A stretch of 63,231 nt of DNA from Actinomadura parmotrematis (GCF_019458805.1 NZ_JAIBOA010000036.1:1-63231); one strand, 5' to 3'; shown: positions 9,501 through 18,565, counted from the stretch's first letter. Notes: a model not told the origin generated them from the letters alone. Numbers and translations: made by a program.

Positions 9501-11357
9501 GTCGCCGCCTTCGACCACCGGCACGTGTTCATCGACCCCGACCCCGACCCGGCGGCGTCGTTCGAGGAGCGCAAGCGCCTGTTCGCGCTCCCGCGCAGCT
9601 CGTGGGCCGACTACGACGCCGCGCTGATCTCGCGCGGCGGCGGCGTGTTCCCGCGCACCGCCAAGTCGGTGAAGCTGACGCCGGAGATCCGCGCCGCGCT
9701 CGGCATCGCCGGCGACGTGCACGCCCTCACCCCGTTCGAGCTGATCCGCGCCGCGCTGACGGCGCCCGTCGACCTGCTGTGGAACGGCGGCATCGGCACC
9801 TACGTCAAGGCCGGGAGCGAGAACAACGCCGACGTCGGCGACAAGGCCAACGACCCGGTGCGGGTGGACGGCGCCGAGCTGCGCTGCCGCGTCGTCGGCG
9901 AGGGCGGCAACCTCGGCCTCACCCAGCTCGGCCGGATCGAGTACGCCCGCGGCGGCGGCCTCGTCAACACCGACTTCATCGACAACTCGGCGGGCGTGGA
10001 CACCTCCGACCACGAGGTGAACATCAAGATCCTGCTGGACCAGGCGGTGCGCGACGGCGAGCTCACCGGCAAGCAGCGCGACCAGCTCCTCTACTCGATG
10101 ACCGACGAGGTCGGCGACCTGGTGCTGCGCGACAACTACGCGCAGAACGTGGTGCTCGCGGCGGCCCGCGCGCAGGCCCCGGCGATGCTGCACGTGCACA
10201 CCCGGATGCTGCGGCGGCTGGAGCGCGACGGGCGGCTGAAGCGCCGGCTGGAGTTCCTGCCCGACGACAAGGCGCTCGCCGAGCGCCGGCAGGCCGGCCT
10301 CGGCCTCACCGGCCCGGAGTTCTCGGTGCTGCTCGCCTACGCCAAGCTCGCCCTGGACGGCGACATCATCGCCTCCGACCTGCCCGACGACCCCTACCTG
10401 GCGTCCTGGCTCGTCGGGTACTTCCCGACGCCGCTGCGCGAGCGCTACGTCGACCACATGACGCTGCACCCGCTGCGCCGCGAGATCATCACCACCGCGG
10501 TGGTGAACGACGTGGTGAACTCCTCCGGCAGCACGTTCGTGTTCCGGCTGAACGAGGAGACCGGCGCGTCGTCGTCCGACATCGCCCGCGCCTACCTCGT
10601 CGCCCGCGAGGTGCTGGACATGCCGCGCCTCTGGGCGGCGATCGAGGGCCTGTCGCACCAGGTGGAGGAGTCCACGCAGGTCGCGATGCTGCTGGAGGGC
10701 CGCAAGCTGACCGAGCGCGGCGCCCGCTGGCTGCTGCACAACCGGCGGCCCCCGTTCGACATCTGCGACAGCATCGCGTTCTTCGGCGAGGGCGCGCTGC
10801 GGCTCAGCGGGCAGCTCCCGAAGCTGCTGTCGGGCCTGGACCTGGCGGCGTTCGAGGCGCGCCGCGACCAGTTCGCCGAGCTCGGCGTCCCCGACGAGCT
10901 CGCCGAGCAGGTCGCGATGCTGGTCAACGCCTACTCCACCTTCGACCTGGTCAACGTCGCGCACGACACGGGCCGCCCGGTGGAGGAGGTCGCCGAGGTC
11001 TACTTCGACCTCGCCGACAAGCTCCAGCTCAGCCGGCTGCGCGAGCGGATCATCGCGCTGCCCCGCGACGACCGCTGGAAGTCGATGGCCCGCAGCGCCC
11101 TCCGCGACGACCTGTACGCCGCGCACGCCGCGCTCGCCCGCGACGTCATCGTGACGAGCGAGCCGGGCGTGGACCCCGAGCAGCGGCTCGCCCGCTGGAC
11201 CGAGAAGAACGGCCCGGCGGTGCGGCGGGCGGCGCAGACGCTGTCGGAGATCTGGGAGAGCGACAGCTTCGACCTCGCCACCCTGTCGGTCGCCCTCGGC
11301 TCCATCCGCACGCTGGTGACCGCCAGCGCCCTGCCGAGCGTCAAGACCGAGGCGTAG
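6513..11357 (+). CDS. gdh: NAD-dependent glutamate dehydrogenase, large type
   Basis: About 1614 residues, the size of the 180-kDa class known from Streptomyces and Pseudomonas. It converts L-glutamate + NAD+ + water to 2-oxoglutarate + NH3 + NADH, feeding amino-acid carbon into the TCA cycle. An N-terminal ACT-like regulatory half is followed by the catalytic Rossmann-type region from about 730 on, including PAGAKGGFVGK with the substrate lysine near residue 839 and VVGEGGNLGLTQLGR in the NAD domain. I start at ATG 6513 because AGGGAG lies 5-6 bases upstream; GTG 6507 and TTG 6510 overlap that site and are less likely. A single long gene with no frame breaks. Confidence 0.95.
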   Translation: MGGKLDQAKDDMLRRAAETCAQRPGARGDVAEAVAFLRLYYRHVAPEDLLARDPGDICGPAMAQRLLGEERPQGRAKVRVFTPTLEEHGWDPGHTVVQVVTDDMPFLVDSVTMELTRHQLTTHLIVHPLLGVDRDVAGHLRGFRGKLDSDTDLDESWIHIEVDRTTDRARLDELEDDLRRVLSDVRVAEEDAAKMRARAGEVAREIGANPPPLPEAERAEGVELLDWLADGHFIFLGYRDYTLVEDGTVLRPEPGTGLGILRNDKSESDSFAALPPEVRARATDRHLLILTKANSRSTVHRPIYLDYIGVKKFDADGNVTGERRFLGLFTHVAYSESIAHVPVLKRKLAEVLDSAGFTADSYDGQDLVEILESYPRDELFQIPVADLLPIALGVLRLRERRQLKLFLRKDLYGRFMSCMVYLPRDRYTTQIRLRIQEILRRAFDGVSVDYSANVTESVLARLHVVVRVERGHALPDVDADELEARLAAATRSWADDLADAITDQCGEEASGTLARRYGDAFPEGYKADFPARTAVADLRRLDDLSADADTSISLYEPFGAAPGERRLKIYRLGEPISLSRVLPLLQNMGVEVIDERPYEVMPADRPRAWVYDLGLRYDPPRDVSEDAAKALFQDAFIALWRGDIENDGFNALVLHVGLDWRQTMVLRAYALYLRQTGTSFSKRYIEQVLLRNAGITRLLVRLWESRLDPGMAGGEGERSEAIAEELRGRLEEVASLDEDRILRAYLAMIQATLRTNHYQRKRYLSLKFDPEGIPDLPLPRPKYEIFVYSPAVEGVHLRFGSVARGGLRWSDRREDFRTEILGLAKAQAVKNTVIVPAGAKGGFVGKQLPDPAADREAFMNAGIACYKDFISGLLDVTDNLVDGKVVPPEDVVRHDGDDTYLVVAADKGTATFSDIANGVAREYGFWLGDAFASGGSVGYDHKAMGITARGAWESVKYHFRSLGTDIQNEDFTVVGVGDMSGDVFGNGMLLSEHIKLVAAFDHRHVFIDPDPDPAASFEERKRLFALPRSSWADYDAALISRGGGVFPRTAKSVKLTPEIRAALGIAGDVHALTPFELIRAALTAPVDLLWNGGIGTYVKAGSENNADVGDKANDPVRVDGAELRCRVVGEGGNLGLTQLGRIEYARGGGLVNTDFIDNSAGVDTSDHEVNIKILLDQAVRDGELTGKQRDQLLYSMTDEVGDLVLRDNYAQNVVLAAARAQAPAMLHVHTRMLRRLERDGRLKRRLEFLPDDKALAERRQAGLGLTGPEFSVLLAYAKLALDGDIIASDLPDDPYLASWLVGYFPTPLRERYVDHMTLHPLRREIITTAVVNDVVNSSGSTFVFRLNEETGASSSDIARAYLVAREVLDMPRLWAAIEGLSHQVEESTQVAMLLEGRKLTERGARWLLHNRRPPFDICDSIAFFGEGALRLSGQLPKLLSGLDLAAFEARRDQFAELGVPDELAEQVAMLVNAYSTFDLVNVAHDTGRPVEEVAEVYFDLADKLQLSRLRERIIALPRDDRWKSMARSALRDDLYAAHAALARDVIVTSEPGVDPEQRLARWTEKNGPAVRRAAQTLSEIWESDSFDLATLSVALGSIRTLVTASALPSVKTEA

Positions 11358-11382
11358 CCGTCCCGGCGGCCGGGGCCGCGCC

Positions 11383-12240
11383 TCAGTACGCGTCGGTGAG
11401 GGCGACCGACTCGTCGAGGACGCGGCTCCGGCCCTCCAGGGGCGCGGTGCCGAGGACGAGCCACTGCCGGCTCGTGCGGACCTTGCCGTCCGGGGACGCG
11501 CCGCGCTCGTCGAGGCGGGCGCGGACGTCGGCGGGCAGGTCGCCGCGGTCGCCGCCGGTGAGGGTCTGCTGCTGGGTGAGCCCGTACCAGACGAGCGCGC
11601 CGCCGTCCTTGGTGCGGAGGGCGTAGCTGGCGCCGGGGCCGGGGGAGAAGCGGCCGGGTTCGGCCTTCCAGCCGCCGACCTTCGCGGCGCGGGCCCTGGC
11701 GGACGCGGCGTCGGGGACGAGGGCGGACTGGTCGCCGCTCGCCAGGTAGTCGGCGTGCGCCGTGGGCAGCGCCCGGTCGTCGGCGGCGACGGCGTAGCCC
11801 TGCGCGTCGAAGGACGGCTCGGGCAGGCGGCCGGCGGTCTCGATCCAGTGCGCGGCCCGCCAGGCGTCCCCGGCCTTGTCCTGGACGAACACCGCGAGCG
11901 CCTGCTTCTTCCCGGCGGGCGCGGCGGCGGCGAACCAGCGCGGGTAGCCGGCGAGGCGGGGCACGTAGAACACCGGGTCGCGCAGCTCGACGTCCCCGGA
12001 CGGCCCGCCGCCCGCGCGGACGGCCGCGGCGAGCGCCCCGGTGACGGCGTCGCGCCGGGAGTTCCCGCCGCCGTTGTACGCCTTCGCCCAGGCCGTGACG
12101 GTGCGCAGCGACGCGTCCGCGCCGATCGCGGGCGAGGCGGCGGCGCCGAGCGGCGCGCCCTGCGTGCTCTCGCCGCCGGAGCAGCCGGCGAGCGCGAGGG
12201 CGAGCGCGCAGGCGGAGGCCGCCCCGACGAATCCCCGCAT
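11383..12240 (-). CDS. Predicted lipoprotein, paralogue A of the prfB-flanking family
   Basis: 285 residues from ATG. The signal peptide ends in a lipobox ALAGCSGG, so it is predicted to be lipid-anchored outside the membrane. Shared family signatures are GYPRWF (about 101) and YALRTKDGGALVWY (about 213), which recur in the proteins at 12381-13340 and 14777-15838. The domain looks like a duplicated alpha/beta fold, but I recognise no catalytic motif and no named function. It converges on gdh with 25 bases between stops. Confidence 0.78.
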   Translation of the reverse strand: MRGFVGAASACALALALAGCSGGESTQGAPLGAAASPAIGADASLRTVTAWAKAYNGGGNSRRDAVTGALAAAVRAGGGPSGDVELRDPVFYVPRLAGYPRWFAAAAPAGKKQALAVFVQDKAGDAWRAAHWIETAGRLPEPSFDAQGYAVAADDRALPTAHADYLASGDQSALVPDAASARARAAKVGGWKAEPGRFSPGPGASYALRTKDGGALVWYGLTQQQTLTGGDRGDLPADVRARLDERGASPDGKVRTSRQWLVLGTAPLEGRSRVLDESVALTDAY

Positions 12241-12380
12241 ATCCCCACTCCGGCGGACGTGTTCCGATGGCTGACGCGCCAGTGTACGGGCAGGTGACCG
12301 ACGGGTGCGGGGCGGTCCCACCGCAGCGGTCAAGAAGAAGCGGGACCGCCCCGGCACCCGGCGGAGTCTGGACGGGGCGG

Positions 12381-13340
12381 CTAGGAGCCGCCCGCGGAGA
12401 CGGCCTTGCGGTACATGCCGGACACCGGCGCGGCGCCCTTGCGGGGCACGGTCGCCAGGTAGGAGACGAGCACGGTGCTGGTCATCCGCGTCCGGACCCG
12501 GCGCGGCGGGACGAGCCCGACCAGATCCCCCGACACCGACAGTCTCCCCGCGTGAGCGGACGAGTACTCCTCGTTCTGCCGGATCGTGTACCAGACGACC
12601 GCGCCGCCGCCGCGCGTGCGCAGCGCGTAGGCCGGGACGGGGGCGGGCGCGAACGTCGAGGCCAGCGTGATGCCCTTGGCCGCGAGCGCGGCCTGCCCCG
12701 CGCGCAGCGCCCGGTACGCCTCGGTGGTCTTCGGACCGGCCGCGAGACCCTGCGCGGCCGGGGCCTTCGGCCCCTTCGACAGCAGCGCGGCGTGCGCGGC
12801 GGCCAGTTTCCCGGGCGCGAGGGGAAGGCCGGTGTTGCCGGCGGGCACGGCGGTGGCGAGGCCGTCGGCGTCGAGCGCGACCGCCGCCAGCGGGTCGTCG
12901 GCGGGGTAGGGGTCGGCGGTGGCGAGCCACGGCGCGCCCGCCCGCGCCTGCGTGAACAGCAGCGCGTGCCGGAGCAGGTCCTTGCCCGAGCCCGACATCG
13001 CGTCCACCGCGAACCAGCGCGGGTAGCCGGCGGCGCGCGGGATGAGGAACGCGGTGTCGGTGAACTTCAGCGGCGTCGTCTTGCGGCCGACCGCCTTGCG
13101 CAGCTTGATGGAGGCGCCGTCCATGGCCAGCAGCGGCGCGGTCTCGACGGCGGGCAGGCCCGCCGCGTCCAGGCTCCGGCCGGCGTGGTCGGCCGCGGCG
13201 GCGTACCGCGCCAGCACCCGCTCGGCCTCGGGACGCGCGAGCGCGGCCGGCGCCGCCGACGCGGCGTCGTCCGAGCACCCGGCGGCGAGCCCCGACGCGA
13301 GCAGCGCCGACGCGAGCAGGACGGTGGAGCGTGCGGTCAT
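12381..13340 (-). CDS. Predicted lipoprotein, paralogue B of the prfB-flanking family
   Basis: 319 residues. The signal peptide ends LAAGCSDD (lipobox). The family signatures are present as GYPRWFAV and YALRTRGGGAVVWYTIRQ. It is same-strand with paralogue A, 140 bases upstream of it, and may be co-transcribed. Function unknown; the three copies probably arose by local duplication. Residues around 20-40 are Ala-rich and probably a flexible tether. Confidence 0.78.
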   Translation of the reverse strand: MTARSTVLLASALLASGLAAGCSDDAASAAPAALARPEAERVLARYAAAADHAGRSLDAAGLPAVETAPLLAMDGASIKLRKAVGRKTTPLKFTDTAFLIPRAAGYPRWFAVDAMSGSGKDLLRHALLFTQARAGAPWLATADPYPADDPLAAVALDADGLATAVPAGNTGLPLAPGKLAAAHAALLSKGPKAPAAQGLAAGPKTTEAYRALRAGQAALAAKGITLASTFAPAPVPAYALRTRGGGAVVWYTIRQNEEYSSAHAGRLSVSGDLVGLVPPRRVRTRMTSTVLVSYLATVPRKGAAPVSGMYRKAVSAGGS

Positions 13341-13472
13341 GGACGGCCCCTGGGGGATGAGGCGGACGAAAACCCGCGGAAGCGGGTCGCCGACATCATC
13401 GCAGGGTCATCGAGTGATCACGGAGCGAATCCGAAATGAGAGGTCCGCCCCGTCTCGCCCCGCCCGCCGCCG

Positions 13473-14591
13473 CTAGGAGGCCGTCCCCGACTCCTGCTGG
13501 CGGAGCCAGCGGATCTCGGCCTCGATGAACTCGTCCAGGTCGCCGTCCAGGACCGACGTCGGGTTGCCCGCCTCCACGCCGGTGCGCAGGTCCTTGACGA
13601 TCTGGTAGGGGTGCAGCACGTAGTTGCGGATCTGGGTGCCCCACGAGCTGGTGCCCTCGCCGCGCAGGGCGGACATCTTCTCCGCCTCCTCCTGGCGCTT
13701 GCGCTCCAGCAGCTTGGCCTGCAGCACGTTCATCGCCGACGCCTTGTTCTGCAGCTGGCTCCGCTCGTTCTGGCAGGACACCACGATGCCGGTCGGCAGG
13801 TGGGTGAGCCGGACCGCCGAGTCGGTGGTGTTCACGCCCTGGCCGCCGGGGCCCGAGGACCGGTAGACGTCCACCCGCAGGTCGCTCTCGTCGATGTCGA
13901 CGTGGTCGCTCTGCTCCACGACCGGGACGACGTCCAGGCCGGCGAACGAGGTCTGCCGGCGCGCCTGGCTGTCGAAGGGGGAGATGCGGACGAGGCGGTG
14001 CGTGCCGTGCTCGCCGCGCAGCGTCCCGTAGGCGTAGGGCGCCTTGACGGCGAAGGTGGTCGACTTGATGCCGGCCTCTTCGGCGTAGGAGGTCTCGTAG
14101 ACCTCCGTCGGGTAGTTGTGGCGCTCGGCCCAGCGCAGGTACATGCGCTGGAGCTGCTCGGCCCAGTCGGCCGCGTCCACGCCGCCGGCCTGCGCGTTGA
14201 TGGTGACGAGGGCCTCGCGGGCGTCGTACTCGCCCGACATGAGGGTGCGGACCTCCAGCTGCTGGACCGCCTTGTGCAGCGACTCCAGCTCGCCGTCGGC
14301 CTCGGCGCGGGTGTCGGCGTCGTCCATCTCGTCGGCCATCTCGTACAGCGTGACGACGTCCTCCAGCCGCTGCCGGAGGCCCTCGACGCGGCCGAGCTCG
14401 GCCTCCAGGTAGGACAGGCGGCGCGTCACCGACTGGGCGCGCTCCTGGTCCGACCACAGGTCCGGGTCGGCGGACTGCTCGCGCAGCTCGGCGATGTCCC
14501 GGCGCATCGCGTCCAGGTCGAGGACCTGCTCGATGCCCTCCAGGGTCGAGCCGAGCTCCCTGAGCTGTTCCTTCGTGTCGATTCCTGCCAC
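13473..14591 (-). CDS. prfB: Peptide chain release factor 2
   Basis: 372 residues, normal length. Key motifs: the stop-codon recognising tripeptide SPF in RISPFDSQ, and the peptidyl-tRNA hydrolysis motif GGQ in SSGPGGQGVN (about residue 248). RF2 releases finished proteins at UGA and UAA codons. There is no in-frame UGA near codon 25, so the programmed +1 frameshift known from E. coli prfB is absent here. In actinobacteria prfB is usually near ftsE-ftsX-smpB, as it is here, though on the opposite strand to them. Confidence 0.97.
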   Translation of the reverse strand: MAGIDTKEQLRELGSTLEGIEQVLDLDAMRRDIAELREQSADPDLWSDQERAQSVTRRLSYLEAELGRVEGLRQRLEDVVTLYEMADEMDDADTRAEADGELESLHKAVQQLEVRTLMSGEYDAREALVTINAQAGGVDAADWAEQLQRMYLRWAERHNYPTEVYETSYAEEAGIKSTTFAVKAPYAYGTLRGEHGTHRLVRISPFDSQARRQTSFAGLDVVPVVEQSDHVDIDESDLRVDVYRSSGPGGQGVNTTDSAVRLTHLPTGIVVSCQNERSQLQNKASAMNVLQAKLLERKRQEEAEKMSALRGEGTSSWGTQIRNYVLHPYQIVKDLRTGVEAGNPTSVLDGDLDEFIEAEIRWLRQQESGTAS

Positions 14592-14776
14592 GTGCCGAGC
14601 CTATCGCCGCCGCAGGGGTGCCCGAGCGGCCGGAGGGCCCGCACCGGTGGCAGAATCGCGTGCCGTGGAGATCGGTCCATGCCGGTCGGCGGGGACAAAT
14701 AGAGTGTCCGCACGGATCCCCGCGGGGATCCGTCGATCGGTGAGTCGGTAGTCGGTGTTTGGAGCCGGGGGCGGGC

Positions 14777-15838
14777 GTGCGGAAGACCTCTGTGGCGGTG
14801 GCGGCGCTGCTGCTCGCCGTGCCCGCCGCGCTGGCCGGCTGCGGCGGCGGCGGCAAGGCCCGGGTGAGCCCGGTGGCGATGCCGAGCGTGCCGGCGCCGA
14901 CGCCCGAGCCGCTCACGCCGCAGGCGGCGACGCAGGCATTCCAGTCCTACATCGTCAACGACGACGTGGCGCGCGCCGCGGGCGACGAGCGCCTCGCGCT
15001 GTCGTGGGTGTCGGACGGGCAGTTCGCGCTCACCGCGAGCGAGTACCGCAAGGCCGCCTTCGACGGGCGCCAGGTCGCGCGCTACACCTACGGCCGGCCG
15101 CGCCTCTACGTCCCGAAGATCGAGGAGAAGACCTACCCGCAGTGGTTCGTCGCCGACGTGCGGCGCGGCGTCGCCGGCGCGTCCGGCAAGGACGCGGGCG
15201 GCCGGCAGACGCTGATGGGGTTCGTCCGCAAGTCCGCCGCCGACGGCTGGACGCTGAGCTCCACCACCGCGCTCGCGCCGAAGGCGCACATGCCGAAGGT
15301 GCTCGTCGACGCCGACGGGTACGCCACGTCGCTGTCGCCGACCGACGCGTCGCTGCTCATCAAGCCGCGCTCGCTGCCGGGCATCCAGGCGACGATCGCG
15401 TCCGAGGGGCCCGACAGCGTCGCCACCGGCGTGATGAGGACCGGCGCCTTCACCACCGGCCTCTACAGCCAGACGCGCCGCGAGGTGCGCAAGGCCAGGA
15501 ACCTGAACCGGCAGACCGTCGTCGTCGCGACCGGGTTCCCGCTGTTCGCGCTGCGCGCCGAGCACGGGGCGGCGCTGGTGCTCTACGCGCTGTCGCGCAA
15601 CACGACGCTGACGCCGAAGAGCGGCGACCGCGACTCCAAGCCGCCGATCCCGGCCGAGGTCGCGTTCCTGCTGGACGGCACCGTCGACGGCAACGAGATC
15701 GACATGTACGAGACGCTCCAGATGGCCGCCTACGACCCGGGCCGGGCCAAGAAGGGCGCGACGCAGGCGAAGGCCGACGTCCTCGGCCAGGTCGGCGGGT
15801 ACATCAAGGCGAGCACGCCGCCGCTCAAGTCGCCCTGA
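14777..15838 (+). CDS. Predicted lipoprotein, paralogue C of the prfB-flanking family
   Basis: About 353 residues from GTG 14777, which places a compact signal peptide (MRKTSVAVAALLLAVPAALAGC) right at the N-terminus with lipobox LAGC. A TTG at 14759 would add six residues. Family signatures are looser here: KTYPQWFV and FALRAEHGAALVLYAL. It is divergent from prfB, while the other two paralogues lie on its far side. A terminator hairpin follows at 15841. Function unknown. Confidence 0.8.
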   Translation: MRKTSVAVAALLLAVPAALAGCGGGGKARVSPVAMPSVPAPTPEPLTPQAATQAFQSYIVNDDVARAAGDERLALSWVSDGQFALTASEYRKAAFDGRQVARYTYGRPRLYVPKIEEKTYPQWFVADVRRGVAGASGKDAGGRQTLMGFVRKSAADGWTLSSTTALAPKAHMPKVLVDADGYATSLSPTDASLLIKPRSLPGIQATIASEGPDSVATGVMRTGAFTTGLYSQTRREVRKARNLNRQTVVVATGFPLFALRAEHGAALVLYALSRNTTLTPKSGDRDSKPPIPAEVAFLLDGTVDGNEIDMYETLQMAAYDPGRAKKGATQAKADVLGQVGGYIKASTPPLKSP

Positions 15839-15840
15839 CC

Positions 15841-15864
15841 CGCCGTCCCCCGGGACGGCGTTTT
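15841..15864 (+). terminator. Intrinsic terminator
   Basis: A 9-bp perfect stem CGCCGTCCC/GGGACGGCG with a CC loop is followed by TTTT (15861-15864). It lies just after the stop of lipoprotein paralogue C and before the converging small gene at 15878. Confidence 0.8.
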
Positions 15865-15877
15865 CCGGGCGGCGGGC

Positions 15878-16063
15878 TCAGCCGGCGACGCGCTGCAGCA
15901 GCAGCGCCGCGAAGAGCAGCGCGACGAGGCCCGCCAGCACCAGCATCGGCGGGATCGCCGGGCCGCCGGCGTGCATGCGGTCGCGGGCGTTCCGGCAGGT
16001 CGGGCAGTGGCCCTCCCGCACCGGGTGGGCGCAGTGAGCGCAGATCAGATGGTCGCAGCTCAT
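15878..16063 (-). CDS. Small zinc-ribbon membrane protein
   Basis: 61 residues. Two CxxC-type pairs, CAHC and CPTC, with a preceding CDH, form a probable zinc ribbon (residues 3-25). A single membrane span (PPMLVLAGLVALLFAALLL) follows near the C-terminus. Small proteins of this pattern are seen beside ftsE in actinomycetes, but I know of no assigned function. It converges on lipoprotein paralogue C. The base pattern is clearly coding. Confidence 0.7.
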   Translation of the reverse strand: MSCDHLICAHCAHPVREGHCPTCRNARDRMHAGGPAIPPMLVLAGLVALLFAALLLQRVAG

Positions 16064-16639
16064 GCCGACCGCCCCTCTCGACGGGCTCTCCTCGGGTGGT
16101 TCCTGTCACTGAGAACTTTAAGCTCCGTTTCGCGGCAATCGGCATGGACGGGCGGTAAAGTCCTGCCAGACCACCGGGTCCCGGGCGGGGCCGGCGGGCG
16201 GGCCGCGCGGCGGCCGCGTGGTCGAGGCAGGATCCCCCCGCCCCTACACTGCTCGGGACGTGTCGGGCCATCCGGCCGGCGCGTCCGGGAGCCCCGAAGG
16301 CGTCCCCCGCCGCAGGCGCGGACCGGCGCCGGCCGGGTCTCCCGAACCCCTGACGACGGCTGTCCGGGCCGGTCACGACCCGATCGGCGCAGCCCATGGC
16401 CGCCTGCGGAGGTGAGGTAACGGTCGGAGGGGCGGCGGTATGATGCCGCCCCAAGGCAGGTCTTCGGGCGGTGGGCGGACGGCCCGCCGGCGCCCGCGGT
16501 CCGCACCCCGGCCAACGCTCGGCAGGAGCCCACGGGACCGCGGCCCGCCGCCGCGACCTCCGGGGCGACCCCCCTGGGCCGCTCCGGGGGAAGACAAGGA
16601 CTCTCCGCAAGAAGGTGCTGAAACCGCCGTGATGCAGCC
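16064..16639. other. Long non-coding stretch upstream of ftsE
   Basis: 576 bases without a gene I would defend. It contains a mixed-composition segment (16100-16160), and TATGAT at 16439-16444 that could be a -10 box for ftsE. TATGAT sits inside a small hairpin (GGGCGGC/GCCGCCC). A 67-codon frame from 16440 ends in a TGA overlapping the ftsE GTG, but its composition is not gene-like. The region probably holds the ftsE promoter and a long leader. Confidence 0.45.
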
Positions 16640-17329
16640 GTGATCCACTTCGACAACGTCACCAAGTCCTACAAGACCCAGAACCGGCCGGCCCTCCAGC
16701 ACGTGAACGTCGCCATCGAGAAGGGCGAGTTCCTGTTCCTGGTGGGCCCCTCCGGCTCCGGCAAGTCGACCTTCCTGCGCCTGATCCTGAAGGAGGAGCG
16801 CCCCTCCCAGGGCCACGTCCACGTGGCGGGCAAGGACCTCAGCCGCATCAGCAACTGGAAGGTCCCGCACCTGCGGCGCCGCATCGGCTGCGTCTTCCAG
16901 GACTTCCGGCTGCTGCCGAACAAGAACGTCTTCGAGAACGTCGCGTTCGCGCTCGAAGTGATCGGCAAGCCGCGGCGCTTCATCCACAAGGTGGTGCCCG
17001 AGGTCATCGACCTGGTCGGGCTGGAGGGCAAGGGCAACCGGATGCCCGACGAGCTGTCGGGCGGCGAGCAGCAGCGCGTCGCGATCGCCCGCGCCTTCGT
17101 CAACCGCCCCATGATCCTGCTCGCCGACGAGCCGACCGGGAACATCGACCCGGCCACCTCGATCGGCATCATGAAGGTGCTGGACCGCATCAACCGGACC
17201 GGCACCACCGTCGTCATGGCCACCCACGACGCCGCGATCGTCGACGCCTTCCGCAAGCGCGTCGTCGAGCTGGAGGACGGCCGCGTCGTCCGCGACCAGT
17301 CCCGCGGCGTGTACGGCCAGGCGTACTGA
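16640..17329 (+). CDS. ftsE: Cell division ATP-binding protein FtsE
   Basis: 229 residues from GTG. Complete ABC ATPase: Walker A GPSGSGKST (about 36-44), Q-loop in FQDFRLLPNKNV, signature LSGGEQQR, Walker B MILLADEPTGN, H-loop THD. FtsE powers FtsX at the division septum and controls peptidoglycan hydrolases outside the cell. It is followed after 187 bases by ftsX on the same strand, with a GC hairpin (8-bp arms, around 17342-17361) in between. Confidence 0.96.
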   Translation: MIHFDNVTKSYKTQNRPALQHVNVAIEKGEFLFLVGPSGSGKSTFLRLILKEERPSQGHVHVAGKDLSRISNWKVPHLRRRIGCVFQDFRLLPNKNVFENVAFALEVIGKPRRFIHKVVPEVIDLVGLEGKGNRMPDELSGGEQQRVAIARAFVNRPMILLADEPTGNIDPATSIGIMKVLDRINRTGTTVVMATHDAAIVDAFRKRVVELEDGRVVRDQSRGVYGQAY

Positions 17330-17516
17330 CCGAGGACGGCCGCGGCGGCCCCCGCCGCCGCACCGCCCGAACCGCACGCGCGGTCCGCCCCGCCGCAGGC
17401 TGATGAACCGGCGGGCCGGGACGGCGCGTACGGCCATCCGACCAGAACAGTCCGATGACCTAGCCTGCACCGGACTTCCGCTCCCTCGGGGCACAGGCGA
17501 TCAAGGACAGCGAGGC

Positions 17517-18422
17517 ATGCGCGTACAGTTCGTTCTCCAGGAGATCTGGATCGGTCTCCGCCGGAACCTCACGATGACGGTCTCCCTCATCATCACCGTC
17601 GCCATCGCCATGGCGCTGGTCGGCACCGGCCTGCTCATCAGGGGGCAGGTGAACGCCTCCAAGAGCTACTGGTACGACAAGATCGAGGTCTCGGTCTTCC
17701 TGTGCGCCAAATCCAGCTCCAACCCCTCCTGCAACAAGCAGGAGGCGACGCAGGCGGACAAGGACGCGCTGAAGAAGCAGCTCGGCGGCATGTCCCAGGT
17801 CGCCGCCGTCACCTACGAGACCAAGGACCAGGCGTACGCCCGCTTCAAGGACCGCTTCTCCAGCTCCCCGGCGTTCGTCAACAGCGTGCGCTCCGGCGAC
17901 ATCCCCGACTCCTTCCGGATCCGGCTGAAGGACCCCCAGCAGTACAAGCCGGTGGTGCAGGCCCTGCTCGGCCAGAAGGGCGTCGACCAGGTCATCAACG
18001 AGCAGGAGATCCTGAAGAAGTTCTTCAACATCCTGAACGGCCTGCAGAACGCGGCCTGGATCGTCGCGGTCTTCCAGCTCGCCGCGGCGGTGCTGCTCGT
18101 CGGCAACACCGTCCGGCTGTCGGCGTTCAACCGGCGGCGGGAGACCGGCATCATGCGGCTGGTCGGCGCGTCCAACACCTACATCCAGATGCCGTTCATC
18201 CTGGAGGGAGCGGTCGCCGGACTGATCGGCGGCCTGGTCGCCGCCGTCCTGCTGGTGATGAGCAAATCCCTGCTCATCGACAAGCTGGCGGGGGACCTGC
18301 AGTTCGCCAGCCAGCTCGGCTGGGGGACGGTGCTCGCCGTCATCGTGCTGTCGGTCTGCTTCGGCGTGCTGCTCTGCGCGATCGCCTCCTTCCTGACGCT
18401 GCGGCGCTACCTGCGGGTCTAG
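17517..18422 (+). CDS. ftsX: Cell division membrane protein FtsX
   Basis: 301 residues from ATG 17517; an in-frame earlier GTG/ATG would add 38 non-conserved residues. An N-terminal membrane span (SLIITVAIAMALVGTGLLI) is followed by an extracellular loop of about 150 residues with two cysteines (LCAKSSSNPSCNK), as in mycobacterial FtsX. Three C-terminal spans end the protein. FtsX relays FtsE ATPase action to wall hydrolases such as NlpC/P60 proteins; the secreted NlpC/P60 protein at 3597 is one possible client, but this is only an inference. Confidence 0.95.
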   Translation: MRVQFVLQEIWIGLRRNLTMTVSLIITVAIAMALVGTGLLIRGQVNASKSYWYDKIEVSVFLCAKSSSNPSCNKQEATQADKDALKKQLGGMSQVAAVTYETKDQAYARFKDRFSSSPAFVNSVRSGDIPDSFRIRLKDPQQYKPVVQALLGQKGVDQVINEQEILKKFFNILNGLQNAAWIVAVFQLAAAVLLVGNTVRLSAFNRRRETGIMRLVGASNTYIQMPFILEGAVAGLIGGLVAAVLLVMSKSLLIDKLAGDLQFASQLGWGTVLAVIVLSVCFGVLLCAIASFLTLRRYLRV

Positions 18423-18565
18423 GCCGGATACCCGCGCGACGGCGGGGCGCGGTGATCGTAGGATCTCCTACCTATGGGAAAGGGTTCGGATGGGCCGGGC
18501 GGCGCCCCAGCGGCACCGCGCGGCCCGTTCGCCATGCTGCCGGACAAGGACCGAGGCTGATCTCG

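Noticed and set aside
8625..12248. Very long minus-strand frame opposite the glutamate dehydrogenase
   Set aside because: It is an Arg/Pro/Ala-rich mirror caused by GC-rich codon use; the plus strand encodes a complete known enzyme.
14500..14591. Programmed +1 frameshift in prfB
   Set aside because: No in-frame UGA or shifty CUU sequence near codon 25; the gene reads continuously.
16440..16643. 67-codon frame whose stop overlaps the ftsE start
   Set aside because: The composition is dominated by Pro/Arg/Gly and has no family; the overlap alone is not enough evidence.
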